64,000 nt of DNA, from contig CM060989.1 in assembly GCA_030765065.1 (NCBI GenBank), positions 62,014,001 to 62,078,000 on the forward strand, in the 5' to 3' direction. This document shows positions 45,771 through 56,517 of the stretch, piece after piece; position 1 is the first letter of the stretch; the number at the start of each line of letters is the position of its first letter. The stretch is from Deroplatys truncata (Eukaryota; Arthropoda; Insecta; Mantodea; Mantidae). Made by a program: the position numbers and the translations under genes. The notes beneath the pieces were generated by a model, which ran no database searches, had not been told where the DNA came from, and worked only from the letters and a program-made list of their open reading frames with translations.

Positions 45771-46593
45771 TCTGATGTGTTAAACTCACATGACTTTCTC
45801 TACTCTTGTACAAACTATATTTACAAACGCTTATTCTCCATATGCTTCATGTAAATCGAGATGTTAATCTTACTGCTAATTTTCTTGTAGATGCAAGGGG
45901 AATATGGCAGGCTTTAAGCGATAGTCAAATATTTTAAGAGCTGGTTGCTATGTGGCGCATTCCATTCTCTTTGCAGTCCAGGACATAAAAAATGAATAAC
46001 GAATTCCCATTTGAGAAAAAGTATTGGAAAATTTAAGGGAATAACAAGCAATATCTCGAAAATGGTTCACTCAACAACAAAAAATGTATATTACATAAAT
46101 TGTGTATTTTAACGCGATCTAAATTTTTTGTGTAGTAAAATTTTGTCTATCTCTTATGGTTTACCAGTTATGCAAAAGTCGTTCACAATGAAGAATACTT
46201 TTGGAGACATTCCCAGAAAATTCGAGATATACATTTCATTTGTTATGAAAATATCTTAAACATATGATATTTTAATCAAAATTGTTATAGGCATTTTTGA
46301 GAAAATTAAAATTTTCGAAAAATGTACCATGTAAAGGGTAATCTGGGGTGGGGGATTTTCTTGAAAATCTTCGTGTCACATCTCTGGAAGATACTGAACC
46401 TAAATACCAAGTTTGGTGTTCCGACTGTTCGTTTCTGAGTTATGCTATTCACAGACACACACGGACATGTTTCCAAAAATGCAATTTTTGGATTTAGGGG
46501 GTCTCAAAACATATATTTCCGATGAAATCTCGGTATCGAATTTTTGGGTGGAATACAATACTTCCCCTACTTACTATACGTAGTAGAGAAAGT
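45771..46593 (+). mobile_element. Family A element, complete
   Basis: TCTGATGTGTTAAACTCACATG to GTAGTAGAGAAAGT, then AAAAATC. Short microsatellite (ACAGACACACACGG). A family B copy follows without a gap. Confidence 0.9.
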
Positions 46594-46596
46594 AAA

Positions 46597-47304
46597 AATC
46601 CGATGTGATACATTCAAAATGACATTCTCTACCCTCTATCTCACTAAAGTTTATTTTTATGTCTACTCCATTTTAATCTAAATAAACTTTAGCAGAAATA
46701 GCTACATTACACATTTCGTTATAGATACAAAGAGAACAGCGATAGTCAAATGTTTAAAAACTGGACGCTATGTGCTGGCCTTAAAATTCCATACTCTTTC
46801 CATGCTCGCGAGAAACAACTGAATCTTGAAAAGGACTTAAAGAGAATGGCTACGAAAGGAACAATTCGAACCTTTAATAACGAATATCTCAGAAATGGCT
46901 CATGTCACAGAAAAGTATATTAAATACATTGTGTGTTTTAAAGAGATCTACGTTTTTAATGTAGTACGTTTTCGTCTTTCGCTTAACATTTACCAGTTAT
47001 ATAAGATTATACAAAATATCTTCCCAATAAAGGCTATTCTCAGAAAACTAAAGATATACACTTTATGTGTAACAAATATTTTTAATATATGGTATTTATT
47101 CAAAATCGTTAGAGCTGCTTTTTTCGAAAACGAAAAATTACGAAAAATCTTCCATGTAAAGGATACTCTGGGGTTGGAGGATTTTCTTGAAAATCTTCGT
47201 GTCGCATCTTTGGGAGGTATTAAACCTAAATAGCAAGTTTGGTATTTATCCGACTTTTCGCTTTTGAGTTATGCTGTTTAGAGACACAAACACGGTCATT
47301 TTTT
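46597..47304 (+). repeat. Family B repeat, interrupted at its T-tract
   Basis: From TCCGATGTGATACATTCA through GAGAACAGCGATAGTCAAAT to CAAACACGGTCATTTTTT. The next family A copy begins within this T-run; TTTTTTTCTAAA after 49039 looks like the continuation (B copies elsewhere read GGACATTTTTTTCTAAAAA). Confidence 0.78.
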
Positions 47305-47923
47305 ACTTTCCCTACTACGTATAGTAAGTAGGGGAAGTATTGCATTCCACCCAAAAATTCAATACCGAGATTTTACCTGAAATACATGTTTTGAGACCTC
47401 CTGAATCCAAAAAAAGCATTTTTGGAAACATGTCCGTGTGTGTGTCTGTATGTCTGTGAACAGAATAACTCAAAAACGAACAGTCGGATAAACACCAAAC
47501 TTGGTATTTAGGTTCAGTATCTTCCAGAGATGCGACACGAAGGTTTTCGAGAAAATCCCCCCACCCCAGACTACCCTTTACATGGAAGATTTTTCGAAAA
47601 TTTTAATTTTCTCAAAAATGGCTCTAACGATTTTGATGAAAATATCATATGTTTAAGATAATGTCATGAGAAATGAAATGTATATCTTGAATTTTCTGGA
47701 AATGTCTCCAAAAGTATTCTTCATTGTGAACGACTTTTGCATAACTGGTAAACCATAAGAGATAGACAGAATTTTACTACACAAAAAATGTAGATCGCGT
47801 TAAAATACACAACTTAAATCATATACATTTCTTTTGTTGAGTGAACCGTTTTCGAGATATTGCTTGTTATTTCCTTAAATTTTCCAATACTTATACTTTT
47901 TCTCAAATTCGTTATTCATTTTT
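47305..47923 (-). repeat. Family A, outer copy right module (nested pair 2)
   Basis: From ACTTTCCCTACTACGTATAG to TTCGTTATTCATT, minus orientation, broken at the A-tract before the head module. Confidence 0.88.
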
Positions 47924-48808
47924 ACTTTCTCTACTACGTATAGTAAGTAGGGGAAGTATTGCATTCCACCCAAAAATTCGATACCGAGATTTCACCGGAA
48001 ATACATGTTTTGAGATTCATTGAATCCAAAAAAAGCATTTTTGGAAACATGTCCGTGTGTGTGTCTGTCTGTGTGTCTGTGTGTCTGTGTGTCTGTCTGT
48101 CTGTCTGTGTGTCTGTGAACAGCATAACTCAGAAACGAACAGTCGTATAAACACCAAACTTGGTATTTAGGTTCAGTATCTTCCAGAGATGCGACACGAA
48201 GGTTTTCAAGAAAATCCCCCCACCCCAGACTACCCTTTACATGGAACATTTTTCGAAAATTTTAATTTTCTTAAAAATGGCTCTAACGATTTTGATTAAA
48301 ATATTATATGTTTAAGATACTTTTATGACAAATAAAATGTATATCTTGAATTTTCTGGGAATGTCTACAAAAGTATTCTTCATTGTGAACGACCTTTGCA
48401 TAACTTGTAAACCATAAGAGATAGACAAAATTTTACTACACAAAAAATGTAGATCGCGTTAAAATACACAATTTATGTCATACACATTTCTTTTGTTGAG
48501 TGAACCGTTTTCTAGATATTGCTTGTTATTCCCTTAAATTTTCCAATACTTATACTTTTTCTCAAATTCGTTATTCATTTTTTTATGTCCTGGACTTGCA
48601 AAGAGAATGGAATGCGCCGCATAGCAACCAGCGTTAAAATATTTGACCATCGCTTAAAAGCTACCATGTTTCCCTTGCATCTACAAGAAAATTAGCAATA
48701 AGATTGACATCTCGATATCTCGATTAACATAAAGCATATGGAGAATGGGCGTTTGTAAAAATAGATTGTACAAGAGTAGAGAAAGTCATGTGAGTGTAAC
48801 ACATCAGA
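47924..48808 (-). mobile_element. Family A, inner complete copy (nested pair 2)
   Basis: Complete minus copy with a TCTG-rich variant of the microsatellite (48055-48116), ending CACATCAGA. Confidence 0.9.
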
Positions 48809-49039
48809 TTTTTTTTTTTTCCTGGACATGCAAAGAGAATGGAATGCGCCACATAGCAACCAGAGTTAAAATATTTGACTATCGCTCAAAGCCTACCATA
48901 TTCCCCTTGCATCTATAAGAAAATTACCAATAAGATTAACATCTCGATATCTCGATTAATATGAAGCATATGGAGAATAAGCGTTTGTAAAAATAGGTTT
49001 ACAAGAGTAGGGAAAGTCATGTGAGTGTAACACATCAGA
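48809..49039 (-). repeat. Family A, outer copy head (nested pair 2)
   Basis: Head module from TTTCCTGGACATGCAAAGAG to CACATCAGA. Completes the copy whose tail is 47305-47923. Confidence 0.88.
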
Positions 49040-49872
49040 TTTTTTTTCTAAACATTTGACGTGTTACACTTAGATTACTTTCTTTATTCTTGTACAAACT
49101 ATTTTTACAAACGCTTATTCTCTTGTAGTACAACAGAATGAGGGGAACACAGTAGGCCTAAGCGATAGTCAGAAGTAGAAGGTGATGAGGCCCTATCTTG
49201 TTAATCGGCACAGGATGAAAATATTTTGAATGAGTTTAAAATTCGGGGCAGGTTTGACTTCAACAATTTCTTGAGAACAAATCAAAGTGACTTCAACTTC
49301 ATTTTGAGCAGTGTTTCTAATCTATAATTCACAAAAAGAACACACATTTGAGAGCAGCCATTCTAGCTGCCAGACTTGAGCCTTTTTTGCAATTCTCTAG
49401 CAAAGTGAGGCTTTTATATTGCCTCTGGAACAACAATAAGTTGCACAGTTTGGTATAGCCTCAACAAAGATTTTATTAATAAAGTGTCTTTTCTTTCGTC
49501 CATTCCATAACTTCACATGAAGCAAACCAAATCAAGGATACGACCACATAACGAGTCAACACGGAACTACCGAACACAATGACGTGAAGGAATCAGAAGT
49601 GCACCGTTGCCATGGTTACAGTCTGGAAACTTCTGAAGTTCACCCAATCGCATACACAAAGAGCGAATTGACTTTACAAGTTTTCAATTATAAGCGGAAA
49701 ACACCCAACGTGTTAAAAAGTGTCAAACACAACTCTTTTGGTTAACATGTTAAGTCAATTCTGTGATCGAAATTTAGCCAACATGCAAACTGTTAATATG
49801 TTGCACTTGACAAGTTTTGTTAAATGTTAATCACTTTGGACAGGGTTTTAGCTTTCAGTGAAAATTAAAATT
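49040..49872. other. B remnant and short head fragment, then unassigned
   Basis: 49040-49160 holds TTTTTTCTAAA (B continuation) and a plus-strand head fragment (GACGTGTTACACTTAG, CTTTATTCTTGTACAAAC). The remaining 700 bp show no feature I recognise. Confidence 0.45.
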
Positions 49873-50160
49873 AAATTGAGTTTTACTTATGGACGCTCTT
49901 TAACTACTATGGTCCTTAGCGTCCCATTCTATATTGGGCGTGAAAGACCAGTAATTTTGCTCAGAGGCCTATTTATTGTGCTTTAAGTTCTTTTACGTGC
50001 CGTAAATCTACGACACGGGACCACCGGATTTACTTCCCTTCCGAAGGAAGTCATGCCAAGGATTTTTACGCAGAAAAAGAATCCATCGCCCTCCGCCGGG
50101 TTTGAACCGCAACCTGGGAACTAGAGGGTAGCACGGTACCACTAGTCCAAGGAGGACGAC
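49873..50160 (-). repeat. SINE-P copy 6
   Basis: Full minus-sense copy: tail ACGCTCTTTAACTACTATGG at left, CCGCCGGGTTTGAACCGC (box B) and CTAGTCCAAGGAGGACGAC (head) at right. Confidence 0.88.
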
Positions 50161-50977
50161 ACTTTCAATGAAGGAATGTCGTGTGAAGTTGCTAGTGCAA
50201 CATTCAACTTGGAAGAACACATTGAACATTTGCAAGGAATTCGAGATTTTGAGAGTGAAAAACGCTGATTTTGATTCAGAAAAGATGTCAAAGATGCTAG
50301 ATAAAAGCACAGGGGTAATAAGATACAGATGAAGAATTTGACTGTGATGAGCTACTGTATGGAAGTGACTTGTTCTAAGGTAACTGCCAACTTTAATTTA
50401 GGTTTTCTTGAAACGTAATTTTCTGTAAGCATTTTTGCATTTTCTCAAAAACCACCTGTTTTACGATGATGAAATGTTTACCACTTATTTCTGGGTTACT
50501 TATTGTGGTATTGACTATAACCCTATAACCCTAGCATTAAAATCAGGGATGCTAGAATTTTTTGTATTAAAATGGGTGAATAAATAGTATATTCGTTAGA
50601 AAATTAAAAAAAATGGGCATCATGTTCTATGTAATACAAAGAAGTCAGTGCAATAAGATAACATTGATTTATATGTGTTTCAAATTTCATACCTCTAGAG
50701 CAGTGCAGGCATGGGGCTTACAACCTCCCCAATACAGTAATCTCAGTTCGACTACCTGTAAACTTTTATATTCTAGCAAAGAAATAAAATGTTTCATTTC
50801 ACATATAATTATTTTATTACATAAAATCTGGGCCTAAGTTTTAATATTTAACATCGGAGAATAAAAATATGAGCGATATTATTTCCACGTGGTCAGGAAC
50901 CATCAAATACCACAGTATCCTCTGACTCCCACGTTTCACTCTGTTTATGACATTTAGCGATCACCAAGGAGTATCAG
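50161..50977. other. Unassigned, AT-rich
   Basis: No gene or repeat recognised. 50160-50300 is open on the minus strand but shows no domain. A CACGTG E-box lies at about 50886. Confidence 0.35.
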
Positions 50978-51185
50978 TGACGTCAATGTGACGTCAACAA
51001 GACAGAGAGGGAGGAACATCAGCTTCACGCAAATGGCGATGGGTCTCGATGACGTCATAGTAACGTAACCATGGCAACGTGCAACTGCCGGAAATGAGAT
51101 GTTCACGAGAAAATTACACCAGCACACCAACAAAATGGCTAAAATGGCGCTAATTACGTCACGTGACTTACCATAAATAGTGCTT
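50978..51185 (+). promoter_or_regulatory. Candidate promoter: CRE octamer cluster
   Basis: Three perfect TGACGTCA octamers (50978-50985, 50989-50996, 51050-51057), the binding site of CREB/ATF bZIP factors, occur within 80 bp. A related TTACGTCACGTGAC follows (51154-51167), which includes a CACGTG E-box, and two AAATGGCG motifs resemble YY1/Pho sites. A TATA-like CATAAATAG lies at about 51171. I see no first exon downstream; a family B head starts at 51304, so a target gene is not identified. Confidence 0.35.
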
Positions 51186-51303
51186 CATAGAGAATCAATG
51201 CTTGCAAATTACCTCTTCAAGAAGATAACCTCTTTTATTCAATTCGTATAATTTGCAACAATGTTTCAAATTTCGGGGTCATAAAAGGTCACTTTACAGT
51301 AAA

Positions 51304-51405
51304 AAAGTTCTGATGTGTTACATTCATATGACTTTCTCTATCCTTTGTTGTTTGTTAATGGGTATACAAACTATTCTTTCAAAATATTTATTAAATTTGT
51401 CTATC
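51304..51405 (+). repeat. Family B head fragment
   Basis: TTCTGATGTGTTACATTCATATG and GGGTATACAAACTATTCTTTC match the B head. It is cut off by the mariner insertion. Confidence 0.72.
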
Positions 51406-51407
51406 TA

Positions 51408-52681
51408 CGAGGGCTGTCCCAGAAGTACCCGACCTAACAAAGAAACACAAAAATTTGGTGAAAAAACATCTTTATTTCTCTACATAGTCTCCTTTCAGGT
51501 CGATACACTTTTCCCAGCGATGTTCAATAGCTTCGATATCCTGTTTATAGTGAGAACCGTCGAGTTCTGCAAAATAGCATCAACTGCAAACTCCACCTCT
51601 TCATTGTTGACAAGCCATTTCTTCAACTTTGGAAACAGAAAATAATCACAGAGGGCCAAGTCTGGCAAATAGGGTACATGAGGAAGCAATTCGAACTTAA
51701 CTCATTGATTTTGGCCATGGCGATAATGGATGTGTGAACTGGTGCATTGTCTTGATGAAACAGGACTTCCTTTTTCGCTAAATGCGGCCGTCTTTGCTTG
51801 ATTTCATCATTAAAACGCTGCAATAAGTTTGCATAATACTCGCCATTAATGCTTTTCCTTTTTGAAGATAATCGATGAAAATTATCCCACGCGCATCCCA
51901 AACAACTGACGCCATGACCTTACCTGCAGATGGAACTGTCTTCGCCTTCTTTGGAGCCGATTCTCCCCTTTCAAACCATTGTTTTGACTGTTCCTTCGTC
52001 ACAGGTGTGAAGTGATGGACCCATGTTTCATCCATGGTTATGAATCGATGCAAAACCTCGGCTTTATTGCAGCGAAACATCGCCAAACACTCGATTGAAA
52101 CATCCTCAAGACGCTGCTTTTGTTCCATTGTGAGTAAACGCGGCACTCATCTTGGGCATAACTTTCTCATATCTAAATTTTTAGTTAGTATGCAATGTAC
52201 AGCACTTTTTGAAATGCCTACGATGTCTGCTAACTCGCGCACTTTCTATCGACGGTCATCCAATAACATTTTGTGGATTTTCCTCACAATTTCTGGCGTG
52301 GTCACCTCATTTGGTCGATCACTGTTATGTTCGTCTTGGTAGCTCGTACGGCCTCGCTTAAACTCTGCCACCCAATATTTTACTGTTGTAAACGAAGGAG
52401 CAGGCTCTCCCAGAGTAGAATCTAGCTCAGCATTAACATTAGTTGGACTAAGACCTTTCCAATGAAAGTATTGTATGACAAAACGATGGTCAGTTTTATC
52501 CATGTTTACAAATTCGCTGAGAGTTCACTATTAATGACCGCCAAACAATTACTAAAGAACGTAGCATCGTCAAGCTTCAAACCTAAGCTTTATAAGGGTG
52601 GTAGTTTCTACCAGTTATTTGTTTGAAACAACCGCTATACTCGTATATACGTCAGGGCGGGTACTTCTGGGATTGCCCTCG
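51408..52681 (-). mobile_element. Full-length mariner element (copy E)
   Basis: 1274 bp, with TIRs CGAGGGCTGTCCCAGAAG and its complement, and TA at 51406-51407 and 52682-52683. Sequence right of it is the end of a minus-oriented family A copy (AAGTAGGGGAAGTATTG), so it landed in or beside a family A/B repeat. Confidence 0.93.
51472..52503 (-). pseudogene. Mariner transposase pseudogene (copy E)
   Basis: Starts MDKTDHRFVIQYFHWKG (52503) and is open through the first HTH to KMLLDDRR. The next open segment has MDETWVHHFTPVTKEQS, with the first catalytic D intact, then frameshifts near KGKALMAS. HQDNAPVHTSIIAMAKIN is readable in a third frame, and LALCDYFLFPKLKKWL in a fourth, ending VEK-stop at 51472. 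At least three frameshifts. N-terminal conservation is better than in D. Confidence 0.9.
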
Positions 52682-53903
52682 TAAGTAGGGGAAGTATTGT
52701 ATTCCACCCAAAAATTCGATACCGAGATTTCACCGGAAATACATGTTTTGAGACCCCCTGAATCCGAAAAAAGCATTTTTGGAAACATGTCCGTGTGAGT
52801 GTCTGTGTGTGTCTGTGAACAGCATAACTCAGAAACGAACAGTCGGATAATCACCAAACTTGGTATTTAGGTTCAGTATCTTCCAAAGATGCGACACGAA
52901 GGTTTTCAAGAAAATGCCCCCACCCCAGAATACCCTTTACATGGAACATTTTTCGAAAATTTTAATTTTCTCAAAAATGGCTCTAACGATTTTGATTAAA
53001 ATATCATAGATTTAAGATACTTTCATGACAAAAAAAAGCGTATATCTTGAATTTTCTGGGAATGTCTCTAAAAGTGTTCATTGTGAACGACGTTTTCATA
53101 ACTGGTAAACCATAAAAGATAGACAAAATTTTACTACACAAAAAATCTAGATCGTGTTAAAATACACAAATTATGTCATATACATTTTTTTTTAGTGAAC
53201 CGTGGCGGCGCCGTGGCCGAGTGGTTAGACCACTCGCCTCCCACCGAGGCGGCCAGGGTTCAATCCCAGGGACCTGCATGTGGGATTTGTGGTGGACGAA
53301 GCGGCGTCTGGGCGGGGTTTCTCCGGGTTCTCCGGTTTCCCCCGCCATTCATTCCACCAACTGCTCCATCATCACCTTTCCTTTCATCCATTTCACCAAC
53401 ATTTCGTTTCATCTACTTCCTTCATCACATACCAGGCATCGGCTGATCACCCATCCTGCATGTTCTGTCTGATCCATGAGTGTCTGCTCCTCGACGGGCC
53501 TCTGACCCCAGGCACCCGCTTGTAAGTCCTGGGGGTGTAAGTCCTACATAAGAGGAGGGTAAACAGATAATGACTGAATGAATGAATTGTTGAGTGAACC
53601 ATTTTCGAGATATTGTTTGTTATTCCCTTAAATTTGCCAATACTTATACTTTTTCCCAAATTCGTTATTCATGGTTTTTTGTCCTGGTAATGCAAAGAGA
53701 ATGGAATGCTCCACATAGCAACCAGCTCTTAAAATATTTGACTATCGCTTAAAGCCTACCATATTCCCGTTGCACCTACAAGAAAATTAGCAATAAGGTT
53801 AACATCTCGATATCTCGATTAACATGAAGCATATGGAGTTTAAGAGTTTGTAAAAATAGTTTGTACAAGAGTAGAGAAAGTCATGTGAGTGTAACACGTC
53901 AGA
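52682..53903 (-). repeat. Family A element, split by a SINE, left end cut by mariner E
   Basis: Minus copy. The right-terminal bases are replaced by mariner E; modules follow in order to 53201, and after the SINE continue with GAGTGAACCATTTTCGAG to GTAACACGTCAGA. It is the third repeat class found interrupted at this locus. Confidence 0.88.
53202..53585 (+). repeat. tRNA-Ser/Leu-headed SINE (SINE-T)
   Basis: Head CCGTGGCCGAGTGGTTAGAC (box A) and CCAGGGTTCAATCCCAGG (box B). A pyrimidine-rich body follows with GTTTCTCCGGGTTCTCCGG, and an ATGAATGAATGAA tail. The target-site duplication is GTGAACC preceded by TT(GTTG)A, from the family A sequence TTGTTGAGTGAACC. A 99-codon plus frame inside is incidental. 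Confidence 0.9.
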
Positions 53904-53908
53904 TTTTT

Positions 53909-54723
53909 ACTTTCTCTACTACGTATAGTAAGTAGGGGAAGTATTGTATTCCACCCAAAAATTCGATCCGAGATTTCACCGGAAATACATGTTTTGAGAC
54001 TCCCTGAATCCAAAAAAAGCATTTTTGGAAACATGTCCGTGTGTGTCTGTGAACAGCATAACTCAGAAACGAACAGTCGGATAAACACCAAACTTGGTGT
54101 TTAGGTACAGTATCTTCCAGAGATGCGGCGACACGAAGGTTTTCAAGAAAATCCCCCCACCCCAGAGTACCCTTTACATGGAACATTTTTCGAAAATTTT
54201 CTCGAAAATGGCTCTAACGATTTTGATTAAAATAGCATATGTTTAAGGTAGTTTTATGACAAATGAAATGCATATCTCGAATTTTCTGGGAATGTCTCCA
54301 AAAGTGTTCTTCATTCTGAACGACTTTTGCATAACTCGTAAACCATAAGCGATAGACAAAATGTTACTGCACAAAAAATGTAGATCGCGTTAAAATACAC
54401 AATTTATGTCATATACATTTTTTGTTGTTGAGTGAACCATTTTCGAGATATATTTTCCAATACTTATACTTTTTCCCAAATTCGTTATTCATGGTTTTTT
54501 GTCCTGGTAATGCAAAGAGAATGGAATGCTCCAAATAGCAACCAGCTCTTAAAATATTTGACTATCGCTTAAAACCTACCATATTCCCCTTGCATCTACA
54601 AGAAAATTACCAATAAGATTGACATCTCGATATCTCGATTAACATAAAGCATATGGAGAATAAGCTTTTGTAAAAATAGTTTGCACAAGAGTAGAGAAAG
54701 TCATGTGAGTGTAACACATCAGA
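53909..54723 (-). mobile_element. Family A element, complete, minus
   Basis: ACTTTCTCTACTACGTATAG at left to GTGTAACACATCAGA at right. Small internal deletions near 54190 and 54452; microsatellite reduced to GTGTGTGTCTGTG. Confidence 0.9.
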
Positions 54724-54726
54724 TTT

Positions 54727-55715
54727 TTTTATTTGTCATTATGAATGACTTTTGTATAACTGGTAAACCGTAAGATATAGAAAAATCTTACTGCACAAAA
54801 AAATGCAGATCTTGTTTCAGTACGAAATTTATGCCAAATGATTTGTTTGGTGGAGTGAACCATTTCAGAGATTTCTTTGTTGTCGATTGGATTTTCTATA
54901 TATTTAATACTTATCTCAGATGTGTGATCGTTACTGGTTTTTTTTTCCTGGCCATGCAAAGAGAATGTAATTTTGAAGCCATCATATAAAAGAAATATCT
55001 CCATCTTAGAAAATTTGATTATCGCGTCAGCCTATTCCCTTTGTACCTATGAGGAAAAATGTAATAAAACAAGTTCTACGAATGGTTTATCTCGAATATT
55101 ATGAATTATACAGGGTGGAGACCATTTAAGTTGAGACTGTACAATATCTCCAAAACTAAGCGTTGTAGAAAGAAATGTCTTCAATAAAAGTTACTTGATA
55201 TTATGGGGGAAAGTAAATGCTATTAGTCCTGTTTTTTGGAGGACGTGGTAATTTTAGGGACAATTTAAACTGACCCTAAAATGACCATCATAACGTCCCT
55301 CAAATAAAACACGACTAATAGCATTTACTTTCCCCATAATTTCAAGCAATCTTTATTAAAGACATTTCTTTCTACAACGCTTAGTTTTGGAGATATTGTA
55401 TCTCTACTTAAATGGTACACCCTATTTAGAAAAAAAAGCGTTCTTAAAGAATAGCTCGTTGAAGAACAGGAAAAGAATATCATGTGAATGCAACAACTCA
55501 GATTTTTACTTCCTCCAACCTGTACATAGTAGGTAGAGAAGGTATTGCATGACATCCAAAAACTTCGATATTGAGATTTCACCGGAAATACATGTTTTAA
55601 CGCCCACTAAATGCAGAAAAAAAGCATTTTTAGAAAAAGGTCCGTAGGTGTCTAAGAACAGCATAACTAAGAAACGAAACGTCGGATAAACACCAAACTT
55701 GGTTTTTTAATATAG
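54727..55715 (-). repeat. Family B element, minus, split by a palindromic MITE
   Basis: Diverged minus copy: GACTTTTGTATAACTGG, AGTGAACCATTTCAGAG, CTGGCCATGCAAAGAG, GGTTTATCTCGAATATTATG. After the MITE come AACAGGAAAAGAATATCATG and a second partial, CACCGGAAATACATGTTTTA to AACACCAAACTTGG. Confidence 0.7.
55111..55424. mobile_element. Palindromic (foldback) MITE, 314 bp
   Basis: Almost perfect inverted repeats of about 125 bp make up most of the element. The left arm begins CAGGGTGGAGACCATTTAAG and includes AACTAAGCGTTGTAGAAAG; the right arm is the reverse complement. A spacer of about 60 bp separates them. Flanks are TA-rich, so the duplication is ambiguous. Non-coding. Confidence 0.85.
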
Positions 55716-55721
55716 AGTCAA

Positions 55722-55910
55722 CTGAAAAATTCAACGCCACAGCCGGAATTTGAACACGGTTCTCCCGCTCTCCGTGCGGTTGCTCTAACCATTGAGCTAC
55801 TGTGACAGCATGCCGGTGGGACATTGAATTCCCCAATTGACTCAAGTTGTGTGACACTACTTCAAGTGTCGGCCTCTGATAGGAGCTAGAGAAACCATTC
55901 CAAATTTGTT
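55722..55910 (-). repeat. tRNA-derived SINE remnant (SINE-U)
   Basis: Minus strand reads CAGTAGCTCAATGGTTAGAG (near-perfect box A) and ACCGTGTTCAAATTCCGG (box B), with a plausible tRNA cloverleaf spacing. Downstream body is short and AT-rich. It could be a tRNA pseudogene; no CCA or intact acceptor stem is evident. Confidence 0.65.
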
Positions 55911-56127
55911 TATACAATTCTGAAAAAAAAATGCATTTATAAATAAATGCTATTCTTACGCTGATTAAAGAGCAACTTCTCATATTAAAAAATCATTTGT
56001 ACGATTTTAATATCTCAACATTTTAAAAATGTTGTATATTTCTAGGAATTAATTTTATAATTTTAGTTTTGTTATTTATGAATTAAATTGTGTCAGACAT
56101 TATCCAATATCTCATATCACATATTCG

Positions 56128-56184
<57 letters not shown>

Positions 56185-56517
56185 AATCTGTAACAACTAC
56201 TTACTTATGTATACATTTGATATTTTAATGTTTTGCATCCTGGTAAACTTTGTATACAGCAGCCTTCAGTTGAAAGAAGCAGAGGTTATAACAATTTGGA
56301 AGAGGAAAACAGTTTGGATTAAATTTGTTGGTTTACGAAATTTGCAAAATTAAATATAACTTAAGAAAGAAGAATGATTCAGAGATCGTTAAATCAATAT
56401 TAAACATGGAATGATAAAACTAGGAAAAAGAACTTTTCTTAGATTAAAAAATGCAAGAGGGTTTAATTCAAGGAAAGTGTTAAAGCTAATAGAATTCAAA
56501 AATAAACATTGAAGTTC
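55911..56517. other. AT-rich spacer with (AT)n microsatellite
   Basis: Contains an (AT)n tract at 56133-56181. No gene recognised. Confidence 0.5.

Noticed and set aside
53195-53525. Possible tRNA-Ser or tRNA-Leu gene
   Set aside because: Box A and B are good, but the sequence continues into a SINE body with a TGAA tail and target-site duplication, so it is a SINE head.
55740-55815. Possible functional tRNA gene on the minus strand
   Set aside because: Promoter boxes are well kept, but the acceptor stem does not pair clearly and it runs into a SINE-like body.
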